A stretch of DNA of 64,000 nucleotides from Membranipora membranacea (GCA_914767715.1 OU612075.1:1178001-1242000), one strand, 5' to 3'; positions 35,026 to 48,220 are shown, counted from the stretch's first letter. Translations and numbers: made by a program. The notes: generated by a model not told the origin, from the letters alone.

Positions 35026-36534
35026 CCCAGCCGGCAAGGTTTAGCCAGCAACCTTCTGTAGAGGTTGCCAATGGGCAGCTTTATTGTTAGCCGATATCCT
35101 CTGACATCACCTGTCTTTGATAGGTATGCCAGAGGGAGCCAGATATCCCATTTCCAAGCAAAAGATATAATTGGTTGTAGATGCTTCTGCTTTTATACTC
35201 CATTTTCTTGCCATTGGCGGTTGCAGAAATAACTTTTCTGGACTGACAACACATAGCCAACACTCAAATATTAATGTATTTATCATCTATTAGTATGGCT
35301 CCAGCATGAGAACAGTTTACTCCCCATTGTTTTCGACAGGGCTCTCAACCACTCAGGTTTAGTCCGAGTTACTCAGATTTTTGGGTTCAACTCAGGCTAC
35401 TCAGGGGATTTTAGAATGTAAGCTAAAATCTCAGATTTTGCTCGTTGACAGAGATGAATAATATATAAACAATGCTAAATGTTGCCTTACAATAATTTAT
35501 GCCATATTATTGATGAATGATCAGGTATTAGATTCTAGGTTGTGATAAGCTATGTAAATAATACTGCACTGCCTATACTAATAATGCCTCTCACTGCACT
35601 CACTGTAATAATACTCTCACTGCACTGCCTATTCAAGTCATTTCTAAATTCCAATTTGCATTTGAGAATGCTTTTAAAAAATCTAGTCTCTAATTTGAAT
35701 ACAATAATGAGAATAATAAAGTTCATTTATGAAACGCTTTTTAAAATTGTTTGAAAACAATGATTTCTAAGCGTTATAGAATTTCAACACTTTACACCCC
35801 ATACTGAGATGAATAATAAAGATAACATCAAACTTTTGCATAAGAATAATGTGTGGTATTTGTTGTGGGTATTTGATTTCATTTGTGATAAGCTATGCTC
35901 TTATTGAACTGCCAATCCCAGAGATTTGCGAAATAGATTATTATGGCTAAATAGAAATTGGGATCTTAGACATGTTAAAAAAGTGATTTTGCAGGTGAAC
36001 CGGATAAATCCAGGCAGTGATTTCAATAGCATCACATTACATTAATAATGCCTTTCTACCCTGGCGCCTCGATTCGTCAGCCTTTAAATCAATATCTTTA
36101 CAAACATCATATTTTAACACCATGGGGATTCATTTTCACCTGTGGTGACGGCTTTGGTTAGTCCATATGTATTGGTTCATCTGGATCAAATCTAAAATTA
36201 TTTACGATTTTATGTTTATGTTTATGCTCTAGGTTTTTATTGATTTACTTGCTATCACAAACATGAAATGTTGCGAGAAAAGGATGCATATACTTTGTCA
36301 ATAAATGAGCTTGCTCTTAATATCAAAATTGGATAGAGACAGTTAATATTATCCCTGATATATCCTTCCCTGAGAAGGATATAAAACCTCTATTTAACTT
36401 CTTGAAGAGGTTGCTAAAAATCCCTTTTTGGCAACCTCTTTCACCGGTCCATACGGCATACAATTGGCTACAGCGTTCAGCCTCTTCCGGTAACCTCTTT
36501 CCAACTCAGTTTAGACAACTATTTGCCCTCTGGG
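35026..36534. mobile_element. 1.5-kb presence/absence element with inverted ends (duplicon I)
   Basis: Begins CCCAGCCGGCAA and ends TTGCCCTCTGGG, imperfect inverted repeats; flanked by CT. Present in I and III (44258-46067), absent in II. It contains AATAAA-rich AT sequence and no transposase-like frame. Likely a non-autonomous DNA transposon; the superfamily is unclear. Confidence 0.6.
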
Positions 36535-37432
36535 CTGAGCCCTAGGTGGGACATGTTGTGTATGCTTGGCTGCCCTTAAGTCAAATCTACATGAGCTCTT
36601 AATTTTCTGATACTTACTGAGATGTTAGATAGGTTCTTTGCTGAGTTTTCACGAGAAGAAATTATCAATCAATCCAATTTGGAGTTTTCTGATGCTAAGC
36701 TCGGACTACCCAGTAAATGCAGCCAATGTAAGCTGTAAAATAAACAGACAAGATAAGAAAAACACTAAGACTCTAGAGATGGTAGGACTCCCCAATCAAA
36801 GCACAGAACCCTAAGAGCATGACTCCACCGCTCAGATACGTCAGGAAATATCTTTAGCTATGATTCCCAATATAAGTCCATTTGTAAGTTTCACTTCATA
36901 GAATCTACATCTCAGGGTTTAAAATTTTAAAGTTTTTAATGACAGCTGAATGATTGATGACATTCCTATAAGGAAATTCCCTTTATAACACAAGTTACTT
37001 CAAATACCATGATATCATTGTGTCAAAAAATTGAAGTAATTAGGATATTGTTAGAATATTGTTACTATTTTCTGTGGTTGAAGATAATGACAGCTAGGAA
37101 TGTTAATATCATTATCTATTGAATCAACATCCCACTCTTCTGCGGTACTCACCAAATATAACAGATTGGATAATTACTGATGGATTGGGTTTACTGTGGT
37201 GACAGTGGATGATTTTCTCGGTATGTTACGTGAACAGCCTTCTAAATGTTAGCAATTCAAGTGTGGTCTACAATAAATTACAAAACAACAATAAATCATT
37301 GTGATTTGTACAACCTAGTGAATATGAAGTAATGTAAAAAACCTTTTAAGACCATATGATATCAATATGTTTATCAAATTCATAAACATTCAAATGTAAG
37401 ATCTGCTCACATTCACTGTGAGTGATGAGTAT

Positions 37433-37537
37433 TAGTTAAAGAGCTCTAACTCCGGCGGTTCAGTGGCATTACATTATCATCACCCGGAGATGAAAATGTA
37501 ATGCCACTGAACCACCAGAGTTAGAGCTCTTTAACTA
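37433..37537. mobile_element. 105-bp fold-back element with 9-bp target duplication
   Basis: Ends TAGTTAAAGAGCTC / GAGCTCTTTAACTA, arms of about 40 bp. Flanks GATGAGTAT (37424-37432) and GATAAGTAT (37538-37546), one mismatch in nine. Copies II and III show the site without the insert. A 9-bp duplication suggests a Mutator-like transposase in trans. Confidence 0.82.
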
Positions 37538-37759
37538 GATAAGTATGGGTGAAGGTAAGGGAAGGTTTAAGTTTCTAAACTTTGAAACCAAATCTGAAAA
37601 TGTCAGCTATCTAAAATTTAGCCTCATTCATCGATTGGTGCATAGAAATAGGATAATAATTACCGGCTTCACCACAACTAAACATCACAGATCATTTCCG
37701 AAATATTATAACCAAGAAATTATTGTCTGTGAATGGCTTTAACACATTATATCTCTTAC

Positions 37760-37907
37760 CTCGATCAGTGACCAGTGACCAGTGACTTGTTAACAGTACC
37801 TAGTGACCAGTGTCCAGTGACCAGTACCCAGCAATCAGTGATCAGTGTCTCTGGTGATGTTCTTCTCAGTATAAGATTTAGTTCAGCAGTGGAACCTGCT
37901 CGACTCA
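37760..37907 (-). CDS. Candidate exon with coding minisatellite (duplicon I)
   Basis: Acceptor ATTACAG, donor CGAG/GTAAGAG, 148 nt. The open frame begins SRAGSTAELNLILRRTSPET and continues into a repeat-derived stretch (WVLVTGHWSLGTVNKSLVTG), ending in a TGA 5 nt before the donor. The sister exons at 41292-41439 and 47475-47685 keep the frame; the third is longer by 63 nt, a multiple of three. Function unknown; it could also be a non-coding exon. Confidence 0.35.
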
Positions 37908-38459
37908 CTGTAATATATCACAGATTATCAGAAGATTGAATTTGGCTGTGGTAAGTTTCAATCACAGCAGACACGGCACTGATTAAAAATCACAACTATC
38001 ACAGCCTGATAGATAGATGAGCTTTATATTTTTACATTTTTTTACATTTACAAGTTCTGTCAGTGTCGCAATAAAAACAAAGTGAGTGTCGTAACTGTTC
38101 GATAGGTCAAAAGGTTTGAGCATGCTAACATATGCATGCAAAGCTCTCGTTTCACACAAAACGCATCTGATTGAACAAAGGTGCAGAATTTTATTAGGTC
38201 CATATTATTTCATTCCAAGCTTTTAAAATACTCTTTGAAATGCCGAAGACGTTTAGAGCGAGTTTTCAGACATTGAAAACTAAACCATGTGACCAGTAAA
38301 CGACACATACACACTACATTACATTACATTACACCGATGCCGTATTTCTTTCGAAGAAAGCGTGTCAGCAATATATGAGAACTAGTCTTAGCCCCAAGAC
38401 CTTGGTGCGCAAGATGATTGTTGTTTTAAACGGCCAGTACCAACTTTGGTTCTACTCAC

Positions 38460-38525
38460 CAATCAGAACAGCTCCATCGATTTCTGGGTATTTATGAGAC
38501 AGCTTCTGATAGCGTGGCTTTTATA
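38460..38525 (-). promoter_or_regulatory. Possible TATA promoter and first-exon donor, conserved in three duplicons
   Basis: Minus strand: TATAAAAG at 38525-38518, then about 58 nt ending in ATTG/GTGAGT at 38460. The same arrangement is at 41902-41895 and 48152-48145. It sits upstream of the candidate exons of each duplicon. The spacing is compatible with a short first exon. No transcript evidence. Confidence 0.3.
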
Positions 38526-38972
38526 GGTTGACGATTGATGTACAGACTGCAAAAGATATTAACCAAAAAACGAATAATCATAATTTGTAGAGTGGATAAG
38601 TAATCATGCTCAAAGGCCGCCCAAAGTTGTTCTCTAGTATTGATGGTTTATTGGATTACGCGGCCTTTCGTTTGACGAAAGAGAGAATACCATATCATAA
38701 GATAGAATCACTGATTATCCTTGCACAGAGAAAAGAGTTAGGTAACTTGACTTTATTTTGTTGGGTATAACAAAGTGGTGGTTAGATGGCCACTTATCGA
38801 TTATTTTGATCATAGATCCTTTATACTAGTTTTACTGTATCATATCTCCGGAAGATGTGGAGGCTGTTCTGCCGAGTGACTCGGCTGAAGCGCTCACAAA
38901 TATTATAATCAGCATAAGTATTAATTAAAATATGAGATGAAATATTATTCCACTAACCATCAATATTGGCCT

Positions 38973-41900
38973 CAAAGTGGATCAGGTTTGTGTTCTGTAA
39001 TCTACAATGGTTATCAATCTTCTTACACTCACTGGTATGTTAGGGGGGCTCTGTGCTGAGTTTTCTGAAGGAATCAGTGACCAGTTACGGTCGATGACAT
39101 CACAGCTTCGATAATCTCCAAAGTCGATCTTCTCACTAAGAGGTTTGGTTCAGTAGTAAGATCTCCTCACATTAACTGTAATTTAATAATTGTGTACCTG
39201 ATTATGGGCGGAACTGGATGTATATGACAGTGGTCTGGTTAATGCTAACAAATCACAACCTCATAACCTGATCACTAGATGAACTTTATACAAGGAAGTT
39301 CTGTCATTGACGCAATGCAAAAACACCCGACTCGGCTCATTAGGTCATGAGATTGAAATCTAGTTTTTTGTGGGGTTTACATTTAACATTTGTTTATTGG
39401 ATCAAGTATCACCAAAGCACACCAATGACTTTGATTCAAAGTCTTTACATCCAGTTTTGCTATAAAATAGCTTTCTTGAGAATACATTTGGTTTCACAAT
39501 AAATCTGTCCTTATCGCAAAGCAAAAACACCTGACTCGGATCATTAGGTCAAAAGGTTAAAATCTAGTTTGTGCTTTAGCTCAAATCTTGCTTTGTATGC
39601 ATATGAAGATCTCATTTCACACAAATACTTAGCTGGTTGAATGAAGTCAATCGAATTTGACAACATCAAAAGAAACTTGGCAGGCTATCAAAGATAAGAG
39701 AATCATAAGACTAAAACTTGACAACTAGGTCATATACAGCTAGCTAGCTAGTCATGAAGAAAGTATATCAGTGATATAAATATTAGTCTAGGAACCCAGA
39801 CCCTGCTGCACACGGTGATTACGGCACTTTATCTGATCCACCCTAAAGTCTGGGATGACTGATGAGGCTACAAGTGTGACTGTGATTTGTATACATAAAT
39901 GCTAAATGCCACAGACTAAATTTTAGCGATGGTTCTAAAACTAAGAGGAAAAATCTTTTGGTTGGTACTTCCTGTTTATCTTAGCAAAGACCACGATGGA
40001 GGGTTTTAATCATGAAATGAGCCTGTGCTGCGATTTTAGCCACTTCCATGTAAAGGCTGCATAACGGTTTCATATATGAAACAGGGGAAGACAACTCATA
40101 GCATTCACACCAGTTTTCAGAGATAATATAGTTCTGTGGTTGATGGCGCCGCACCATTTGGCGTTGAGTGTATCAGGTCTGAGCCTTAGGTGGTATATGT
40201 TGTGTATGCTTGGCTGCCCTTATAAGACAAATCTACATGAGCTCTTAATTTTCTGATACTTACTGATATGTTAGATAGGTTCTGTGCTGAGATTTCATGC
40301 AAAGAAATTAACAATCAATCCAATTTGATGTTTTCTGTTGCTGAGCTCGGTCTACACAGTGAATGGAGCCAATGTAAGCTGTAAAAGAAACAGACAAGAT
40401 TAGAAAATCACTGGGCCCTATGGTTGGTGGGACTCCCTGGTCAAATCCTGCAAGAGCATGACTCAGATGCGTCAGAAAATATCTTTAGCTATGATTCCCA
40501 ATATAAGTCCATTTGTAAATTTCACTTCAAAGAATCTACATCTCACGGCCAAATGCCTAACACTGGGCGTTAGGGTTTAAAATATATTTAATGACAGCTG
40601 AATGATTGATGACATTCCTATAAGGAAATTACCCCTTATATCACAAATTACTTCAAGTACCATGATATCATTGTGTCAAAAAATTGAAGTAATATTAGAT
40701 CATCTTTACTGTTTTCTGTGGTTGAAGATAATGACAGCCAGAAATGTTAATATCATTACCTATTGAATCAACATCCCACTCTTCTGTGGTACTCACCAAA
40801 TATAACAGATTGGATAATTACTGAACAGTCTGTGGAGACAGTGGTTGATATTCTCGGAATGTTATGTTACGTGAACAGCCTTCTAAATGTTATTGAGCCA
40901 AGTGTGGTGTACAATAAATAATCAAAACAAGAATAAATCATTGTGATTTGTACAACCGAGTGACTATGAAGTAATGTAAAAAACCTTTTAAGACCATACC
41001 GTAGTGGTATATTTATCAAATTCATAAACATACCACTGTAAGATCTGCTCACATTCATTGCTAAGTGATAAGTATGGGTGAAGGTAAGGGAAGGTTTAAT
41101 GTTTCTATAAACTCGGAAACAAAATCTGAAAATGTCAGCTATCTACAAGTTAGCTTCATTCATCGAATGGTGCATAGAAAAAGGATAATAATTATCGGCT
41201 TCACCACAACTAAACATCACAGATCATTTCCAAAATATTATAACCAAGAATTTATTGTCTATAAATGGCTATAACACATTATATCCCTTACCTCGATCAG
41301 TGACCAGTGACTGATGACTTGTTACCAGTACCTAGTGACCAGGGTCCAGTGACCAGTACCCAGCAATCAGTGATCAGTTTTTCTGTCGATGGTCTTTTCA
41401 GTATAGGATTTGGTTCATTAGTAGGACCTGCTCTACTCACTGTAATATATCGTATCAGAAAACTGAATTGGGCTGCGGTAAATTTCAATCACAGCAGACA
41501 TGGCACTGATTAAAAAATCACAACTATCACAGCCTGATAGATGGATGAGCTTTATACAAGGAAGTTCTGTCAGTGTCACAATAAAAACAAAGTGAATGTC
41601 ATAATTGTTCAATAGGTCAAAAGGTTAACATTTAGTGTGAGCATGTTAACAGATGCATGAAAAGCTCTCGTTTCACACAAAATCCCATCTGATTGTACAA
41701 AGGTGCAGAATTTTATAAGGTCAATATTATTTTCTTTTATGATACATCTTGAAATGCCGAGGACATTAAAGAGAGTTTCCAGACATTGAAAACTAAGTTG
41801 TTTTAAACGACCAGTACCAACTTCTGTTTTACTCACCAATCAGAACTGTTACATCGATTTCTGTGAATTTATTAGACAGCTTCTGATAGCGTGGCTTTTA

Positions 41901-42337
41901 TAGGTTGACGATAGATGTACAGACTGCAAAAGATATTAACCAAAAAAACGCATAATCATAATTTTTAGAGTGGATAAGTAATCATGCTCAAAGGCCGTCC
42001 AAAGTTGTTAACTAGTATTGATGGCATATTTTGTGTGACAACAGAGAGAATACCATATCATAAGATAGAATCACTGATTATCCTTGCACAGAGAAAAGAG
42101 TTAGGTAACTTGACTTTATTTTGTTGGGTATAACAAAGTGGTGGTTAGATGGCCACTTATCGATTCTTTTGATCATAGATTCTTTATACAAGTTTTACTG
42201 TACCATATCTCCGGAAGATGTGGAGGCTGTTCTGCCGAGTGATTGGGCTGAAGCGCTCACAAATATTAAAATCAGCATAAGTATTAATTAAAATATAAAT
42301 TGAAATATTATTCCACTAACCATCAATATTGGCCTCA
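38973..42337. repeat. Tandem duplicon, copy II (shortest)
   Basis: About 3.36 kb. It lacks the 1.5-kb element found in I and III (junction near 40180: TATCAGGTCTGAGCC) and all private inserts, so it gives the empty-site reference for the others. Confidence 0.9.
41292..41439 (-). CDS. Candidate exon with coding minisatellite (duplicon II)
   Basis: 148 nt, same splice signals. The frame begins SRAGPTNEPNPILKRPSTEK and continues LITDCWVLVTGPWSLGTGNK. Differences from copies I and III include frame-preserving substitutions. Confidence 0.35.
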
Positions 42338-42818
42338 AGGCCGATCAGGTTTGTGTTCTGTAATCTACAATGGTTATCAATCTTCTTACACTCACTGGTA
42401 TGTTAGACAGGCTTCGTGCTGAGTTTTCTGAAGGTATCAGTGACCAGTTACGGTCGATGACATCACAGCTTCGATAATCTCCAAAGTCAATCTTCTCACT
42501 ATGAGGTTTGGTTCAGTAGTAAGATCTCCTCACATTAACTGTAAATTAATAATTGAGTATCTGATTATGGGAGGTACTGGATTTATATGACAGTGGTCCG
42601 GTAAATGCTTACAAATCACAACCTCATAACCTGATCACTAGATGAACTTTTTACAAGGAAGTTCTGTCATTGACGTGAAGCAAAAACACCCGACTCGGCT
42701 CATTAGGTCATGTGATTAAAATCTAGTTTTTTGATTCGTCAATCAATCCTGTTTGTGGGGTTTACATTTAACATTTATTTATTGGATCAAGTATCACCAA
42801 AGCACACCAATGACTTTG

Positions 42819-43500
42819 CATACTTGCCAACCTGTAGCATAAAGCGTTTATAAACGCTTATTTGACACTAATTGAATTTTGAACGCAAAATGCTAGCTGT
42901 ACGCATTTATGGTTTTTCAAACACTTGTTCATCTAATTAGGTAATCAAAAACGCATATTTAGTGTTTGCTTCAGTTAACTTGCATAATCTTGTCATTGTT
43001 GAACTTGATTGATAGTCAAAACAATGAGTAACTCCTTGGTATAAAACTCTGGTCTTGCCTTCAGAAAACCATTGTGTTGATGTGATGTGGACTTTTTACC
43101 TGTTCAAGTCTTAAATGAGTCAACTTTTATTTAATGAGAGTAACAAAGTTGCCCACCTCCTTGTTGGGGTGGGATAACTCAGATCTCCTGCCCCAGTGTT
43201 TCAAGGGCAACCAGGGTTTCAAAAAGCCTGTCTTGTCAACGCAGGCTAGGTTTCATACAACTTTTCATTGATTATTAGCAGATTGCCCCTTACACATAGG
43301 TACAAAGACAAGTGTTGAGCAAACCACATTCCCACGCTACTAAAGTCTGCGTACTGTGATAGAAGCACCTTTTGCGCGTAGCTCGAAAAAAATTTTGGGG
43401 CAATTTCAGGTCATTTAAGGCACCCTGGAGTTTTGTAAGCATTTTTAAGCATTTTGCAAATTTTTGTAAGCATTTTGGAAAAATTAGGTTGGCAAGTCTG
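42819..43500. mobile_element. 682-bp DNA transposon, inverted ends, CTTTG target duplication
   Basis: Ends CATACTTGCCAACCT / AGGTTGGCAAGTCTG (one mismatch), flanked by CTTTG (42814-42818 and 43501-43505). Copy II has the empty site CAATGACTTTGATTC at about 39425. Internal TTTTGTAAGCATTTT repeats. No transposase frame. A 5-bp duplication does not match common MITE families. Confidence 0.82.
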
Positions 43501-44257
43501 CTTTGATTCTAAGTCATTACATCCAGTTTTGCTATTAAATAGCTTTCTTGAGAATACATTTGGTTTCACAATAAATCTGTCCTTATCGCAAAGCAAAAAC
43601 ATCAGACTCGGATCATTAGGTCAAAAGATTAAAATCTTGATTGTGCTTTAGCTAAAATCTTGCTTTGTATGCATGTGAAGATCTCATTTCACACATATAC
43701 TTAGCTGGTTGAATGAAGTCAATCGAATTTGATAACTTCAAAAGAAACTTGGCAGCTTATCAAAGATAAGAGAGTCATGAGACTAAAACTTGACAACTAG
43801 GTCATATACAGCTAGCTAGCTAGTCATGAAGAAAGTATATCAGTGATATAAATATTAGTCTAGGAGCCCACACCCTGCTGCACGCAGTGATTTTATGGCA
43901 CTTTATCTGATACACCCTAAAGTCTGGGAAGACTGATGAGGCTACAAGTGTGACTGTGATTTGTATACATAAATACTAAATGCCATAGACTAATTCTTAG
44001 CAAAGGTTCTAAAATTAAGAGGAAAAATCTTTTGGCTGGTACTTCCTGTTTATCTTAGCAAAGACCACAATTTATGGAGGGGTTTAATCATGAAATGAGC
44101 CTGAGCTGCGATTTTAGCCGTTTCCATATAAAGGCTGCATAACCGTTTCATATATGAAGAAGGGGAAGACAGCTCATAGCATTCACACCAGTTTTCAGAG
44201 ATAATATAGTTGTGTGGTTGACGGTGCTGTGGGACTGGTGTTGGGTGTATCAGGTCA

Positions 44258-46067
44258 CCCAGCCGGCAAGGTTTAGCCAGCAACCTTCTTTAGAGGTTGC
44301 CAATGGGCAGCTTTATTGTTAGCCAAGATCCTCTGACATCACCTGTCTTTGATAGGTATGCCAGAGGGAACCAGATATCCCATTTCCAAGCAACAGATAT
44401 AATTGGTTGTAGATGCTTCTGCTTTTATACTCTATTTTCTTGCCATTGGCGGTAGCAGAAATAACTTTTCTGGACTGACAACTCATAGTTAACACTCAAA
44501 TATTAATATATTCACCATCTATTAGTGTGGCTCCAGCATGAGAACAGTTTACTCCCCATTGTTTTCGACAGGGCTCTCAACCACTCAGGTTTAGCCCGAG
44601 TTACACAGATTTTTGGGTTCAACTCAGGCTAGTCAGGGGATTTTAGAATGTAAGCTAAAATCTCAGATTTTGCTCGTTGGCAGATATGAATAATATATAA
44701 ACAATGCTAAATGTTGCCTTACAATAATTTATGCCATATTATTAATGAATGATCAGGTATTAGATTCTAGTTGTGATAAGCTATGTAAATAATACTGCAC
44801 TGCCTATACTTATAATGCCTCTCACTGCACTCACTGTAATAATACTCTCACTGCACTGCCTATTCAAGTCATTTCTAAATTCCAATTTGCATTTGAGAAT
44901 GCTTTTAAAAAATCTAGTCTCTAATTTGAATACAATAATAAGTATAATAAAGTTCATTTATGAAACGCTATTTGAAATTGTTTGAAAACAATGATTTCTA
45001 AGCGTTATAGAATATCAACACTTTACACCCCATACAGAGATGAATAATAAAGATAACATCAAACTTCTGCATGAGAATAATGTGTGGTATTTGTTGTGAG
45101 TATTTGATTTCATTTGTGATAAGCTATGCTCTTATTGAACTGCCAATCCCAGAGATTTGCGAAATAGATTACTATGGCTAAATAGAAATTGGAATTTTAG
45201 ACATGTTAAAAAAGTGATTGTGCAGGTGAACCGGATAAATCCAGGCAATGATTTCAATAGCATCCATTGAATTCCATATCTGGAATAGCATCATTAGCTT
45301 TCTTTTGCAAAACAAAGGGCTTGCAAAAATAGCCAGTCCCTAGTAGCAATCTAGAAATGCCCTAATCATCGACACTGTAGGGGTATAATAACTGTTTGCA
45401 ATTTTGTAAACAAGACAATTTCTCAGGCTAATTATTCATGCTACTAGGGACAGCCAATCAGATAACAGTCAGATGGGTCCCTGTGTTTAGTGTCCTAACC
45501 GTATAACGCTATGATACTATTTCCATTCTAAGAGAAGAATCTAATTCAGTGATAGCATCACATTACATTAATTATGCCTTTCTACCCTAAAGCCTCGATT
45601 TGTCAGCCTTTAAATCAATATGTTTACAAACATCATATTTTAACACCATGGGGATTCATTTTCACCTGTGGTGACGGCCTTGGTTAGTCCATATGTATTG
45701 GTTCATCTGGATCAAATCTAAAATTATTTACAATTTTATGTTTACAAGAAATGCTCTAGGTTTTTATTGATTTACTTGCTATCACAAACATGAAATGTTG
45801 CGCGAAAAGGATGCATATACTTTGTCAATAAAGGAGCTTGCTCTTAATATCAAAATTGGATAGAGACAGTTAATAATATCCCTGATATATCCTTCCCTGA
45901 GAAGGATATAAAACCTCTATTTAACTTCTTGAAGAGGTTGCTAAAAATTCTTTTTTGGCAACCTCTTCCACCGGTCCATATGGCATACAATTGGCTACAG
46001 CGTTCAGCCTCTTCCTCTTCCGGTAACCTCTTTCCAACTCAGTTTAGACAACTATTTGCCCTCTGGG
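44258..46067. mobile_element. 1.5-kb presence/absence element (duplicon III copy, with a nested MITE)
   Basis: Same element as 35026-36534, interrupted at 45264/45265 by a 287-bp MITE. The inverted ends are conserved. Confidence 0.6.
45265..45551 (+). mobile_element. 287-bp MITE, forward copy, 8-bp target duplication
   Basis: Ends CATTGAATT / AATTCAGTG, flanked by ATAGCATC (45257-45264 and 45552-45559). The empty site is present in duplicon I at about 36029. The 8-bp duplication is hAT-like. Confidence 0.92.
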
Positions 46068-46510
46068 CTGAGCCCTAGGTGGGACATGTTGTGTATGCTT
46101 GGCTGCCCTTAAGTCAAATCTACATGAGCTCTTAATTTTCTGATACTTACTGAGATGTTAGATAGGTTCTTTGCTGAGTTTTCACAAGAAGAAATTATCA
46201 ATCAATCCAATTTGGAGTTTTCTGATGCAAAGCTCGGACTACCCAGTAAATGCAGCCAATGCAAGCTGTAAAATAAACAGACAAGATAAGAAAAACACTA
46301 AGACTCTAGAGATGGTAGGATTCCCCAATCAAAGCACAGAACCCTTAGAGCATGACTCCACCGCTCAGATACGTCAGGAAATATCTTTAGCTATTATTCC
46401 CAATATAAGTCCATTTGTAAGTTTCACTTCATAGAATCTACATCTCAGGGTCAAATGCCTAACACTGAATGTTAGGGTTTAAAATTTTAAAGTTTTTAAT
46501 GACAGCTGAA

Positions 46511-46797
46511 CACTGAATTAGATTCTTCTCTTAGAATGGAAATAGTATCATAGCGTTATACGGTTAGGACACTAAACACAGGGACCCATCTGACTGTTAT
46601 CTGATTGGCTGTCCCTAGTAGCATGAATAATTAGCCTGAGAAATTGTCTTGTTTACAAAATTGCAAACAGTTATTATACCCCTACAGTGTCGATGATTAG
46701 GGCATTTCTAGATTGCTACTAGGGACTGGCTATTTTTGCAAGCCCTTTGTTTTGCAAAAGAAAGCTAATGATGCTATTCCAGATATGGAATTCAATG
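46511..46797 (-). mobile_element. 287-bp MITE, inverted copy, 8-bp target duplication
   Basis: Near-identical reverse complement of 45265-45551. Flanked by CAGCTGAA (46503-46510 and 46798-46805); duplicon I shows the empty site GACAGCTGAATGATTG at about 36942. Confidence 0.92.
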
Positions 46798-47474
46798 CAG
46801 CTGAATGATTGATGACATTCCTATAAGGAAATTCCCCTTATATCACAAGTTAATTCAAATACCATGATATCATTGTGTCAAAAAATTGAAGTAATATTAG
46901 AATATTGTTACTATTTTCTGTGGTTGAAGATAATGACAGCTAGGAATGTTAATATCATTATCTATCGAATCAATATCCTACTCTTCTGCGGTACTCACCA
47001 AATATAACAGATTGGATAATTACTGATGGATAGGAATTACTGTGATGACAGTGGATGATTTTCTCGGTATGTTACGTTACGTGAACAACCTTCTAAATGT
47101 TAGCACTTCAAGTGTGGTCTACAATAAATTACAAAACAACAATAAATCATTGTAATGTAAAAAAACCTTTTAAGATTAAGACCATACAGTAGTGGTATGT
47201 TTATCAAATTCATAAACATTCAAATCTAAGATCTGCTCACATTCATTGTGAGTGATAAATATGAGTACAGGTACAGGAAGGTTTAAGTCTCTAAACTGGG
47301 AAACAAAATCTGAAAATGTCAGCTATCTAAAAGTTAGCCTCATTCATCGAATGGTGCATAGATTAGGATAATCATTATCGGCTTTACCACAACTAAACAT
47401 CACAGATCATTTCAAAAATATTATAACCAAGAAATTATTGTCTATGAATGGCTATAACACATTATATCGCTTAC

Positions 47475-47685
47475 CTTGATCACTGACCAGTGACCGATGA
47501 CTTGTTACCAGTGCCTAGTGACCAGAGATAAGTTACCATTGACCATTGATCAGTGACCAGTGACTTGTTACCAGTACCTAGTGACGAGTGTCCAGTGACC
47601 AGTACCCAGAAATCAGTGATCAGTTTCTCTGTAGATGGTCTTCTCAGTTTAGGATTTGGTTCATTAGTAGGACCTGCTCGACTCA
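47475..47685 (-). CDS. Candidate exon with expanded coding minisatellite (duplicon III)
   Basis: 211 nt, with acceptor and GTAAGC donor. The frame begins SRAGPTNEPNPKLRRPSTEK. It has a 63-nt in-frame expansion of the ACTGGTCACT-type repeat relative to copies I and II and the same terminal TGA. Confidence 0.35.
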
Positions 47686-48220
47686 CTGTAATATATCACA
47701 GGTTATCAGAAGATTGAATTTGGCTGTGGTGAATTTCAATCACAGCAGACATGGCACTGATTAAAAATCGCAACCATCACAGGCTGATAGATAGATGAGC
47801 TTTATACAAGGAAGTTCTGTCAGTGTCGCAATAAAAACAAAGTGAATATCATAATTGTTCAATAGGTCAAAAGGTTAACATTTAGTTTGGGCATGTTAAC
47901 ATATGCATGCAAAGCTCTCGTTTCACACAAAAACCCATCTGATTGAACAAAGGTGCAGAATTTTATAAGGTCAATATTATTTTATTTTATGATACATTTT
48001 GAAATGCCGAGGACATTAAAGAGAGTTTCCAGACATTGAAAACTGAGTGGTTTTAAACGACCAGTACCAACTTCTGTTTTACTCACCAATCAGAACAGTT
48101 ACATTGAATTCTGTGAATTTATTAGACAGCTTCTGATAGCGTGGCTTTTATAGGTTGACGATAGATGTACAGACTGCAAAAGATAATAACCAAGAAACGA
48201 ATAATCATGATTTTAAAGCT

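Larger units (their letters stand above)
33276..38972. repeat. Tandem duplicon, copy I
   Basis: Collinear with II (38973-42337) and III (42338-48219). Each starts near GATCAGGT...ACAATGGTTATCAATC and ends past the CTATAAAAGCC block. Copy I carries private inserts at 34437-34948 and 37433-37537 and shares the 1.5-kb insert 35026-36534 with copy III. Confidence 0.9.
42338..48219. repeat. Tandem duplicon, copy III
   Basis: About 5.9 kb, with private inserts at 42819-43500, 45265-45551 and 46511-46797, plus the shared 1.5-kb element (44258-46067). It ends where a TGCGTTTACACG element begins. Confidence 0.9.

Noticed and set aside
37545-37742. Repeated plus-strand frame starting MGEGKGRFKF in the three duplicons
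   Set aside because: Open in I and II but frameshifted in III; likely chance openness in recently copied DNA.
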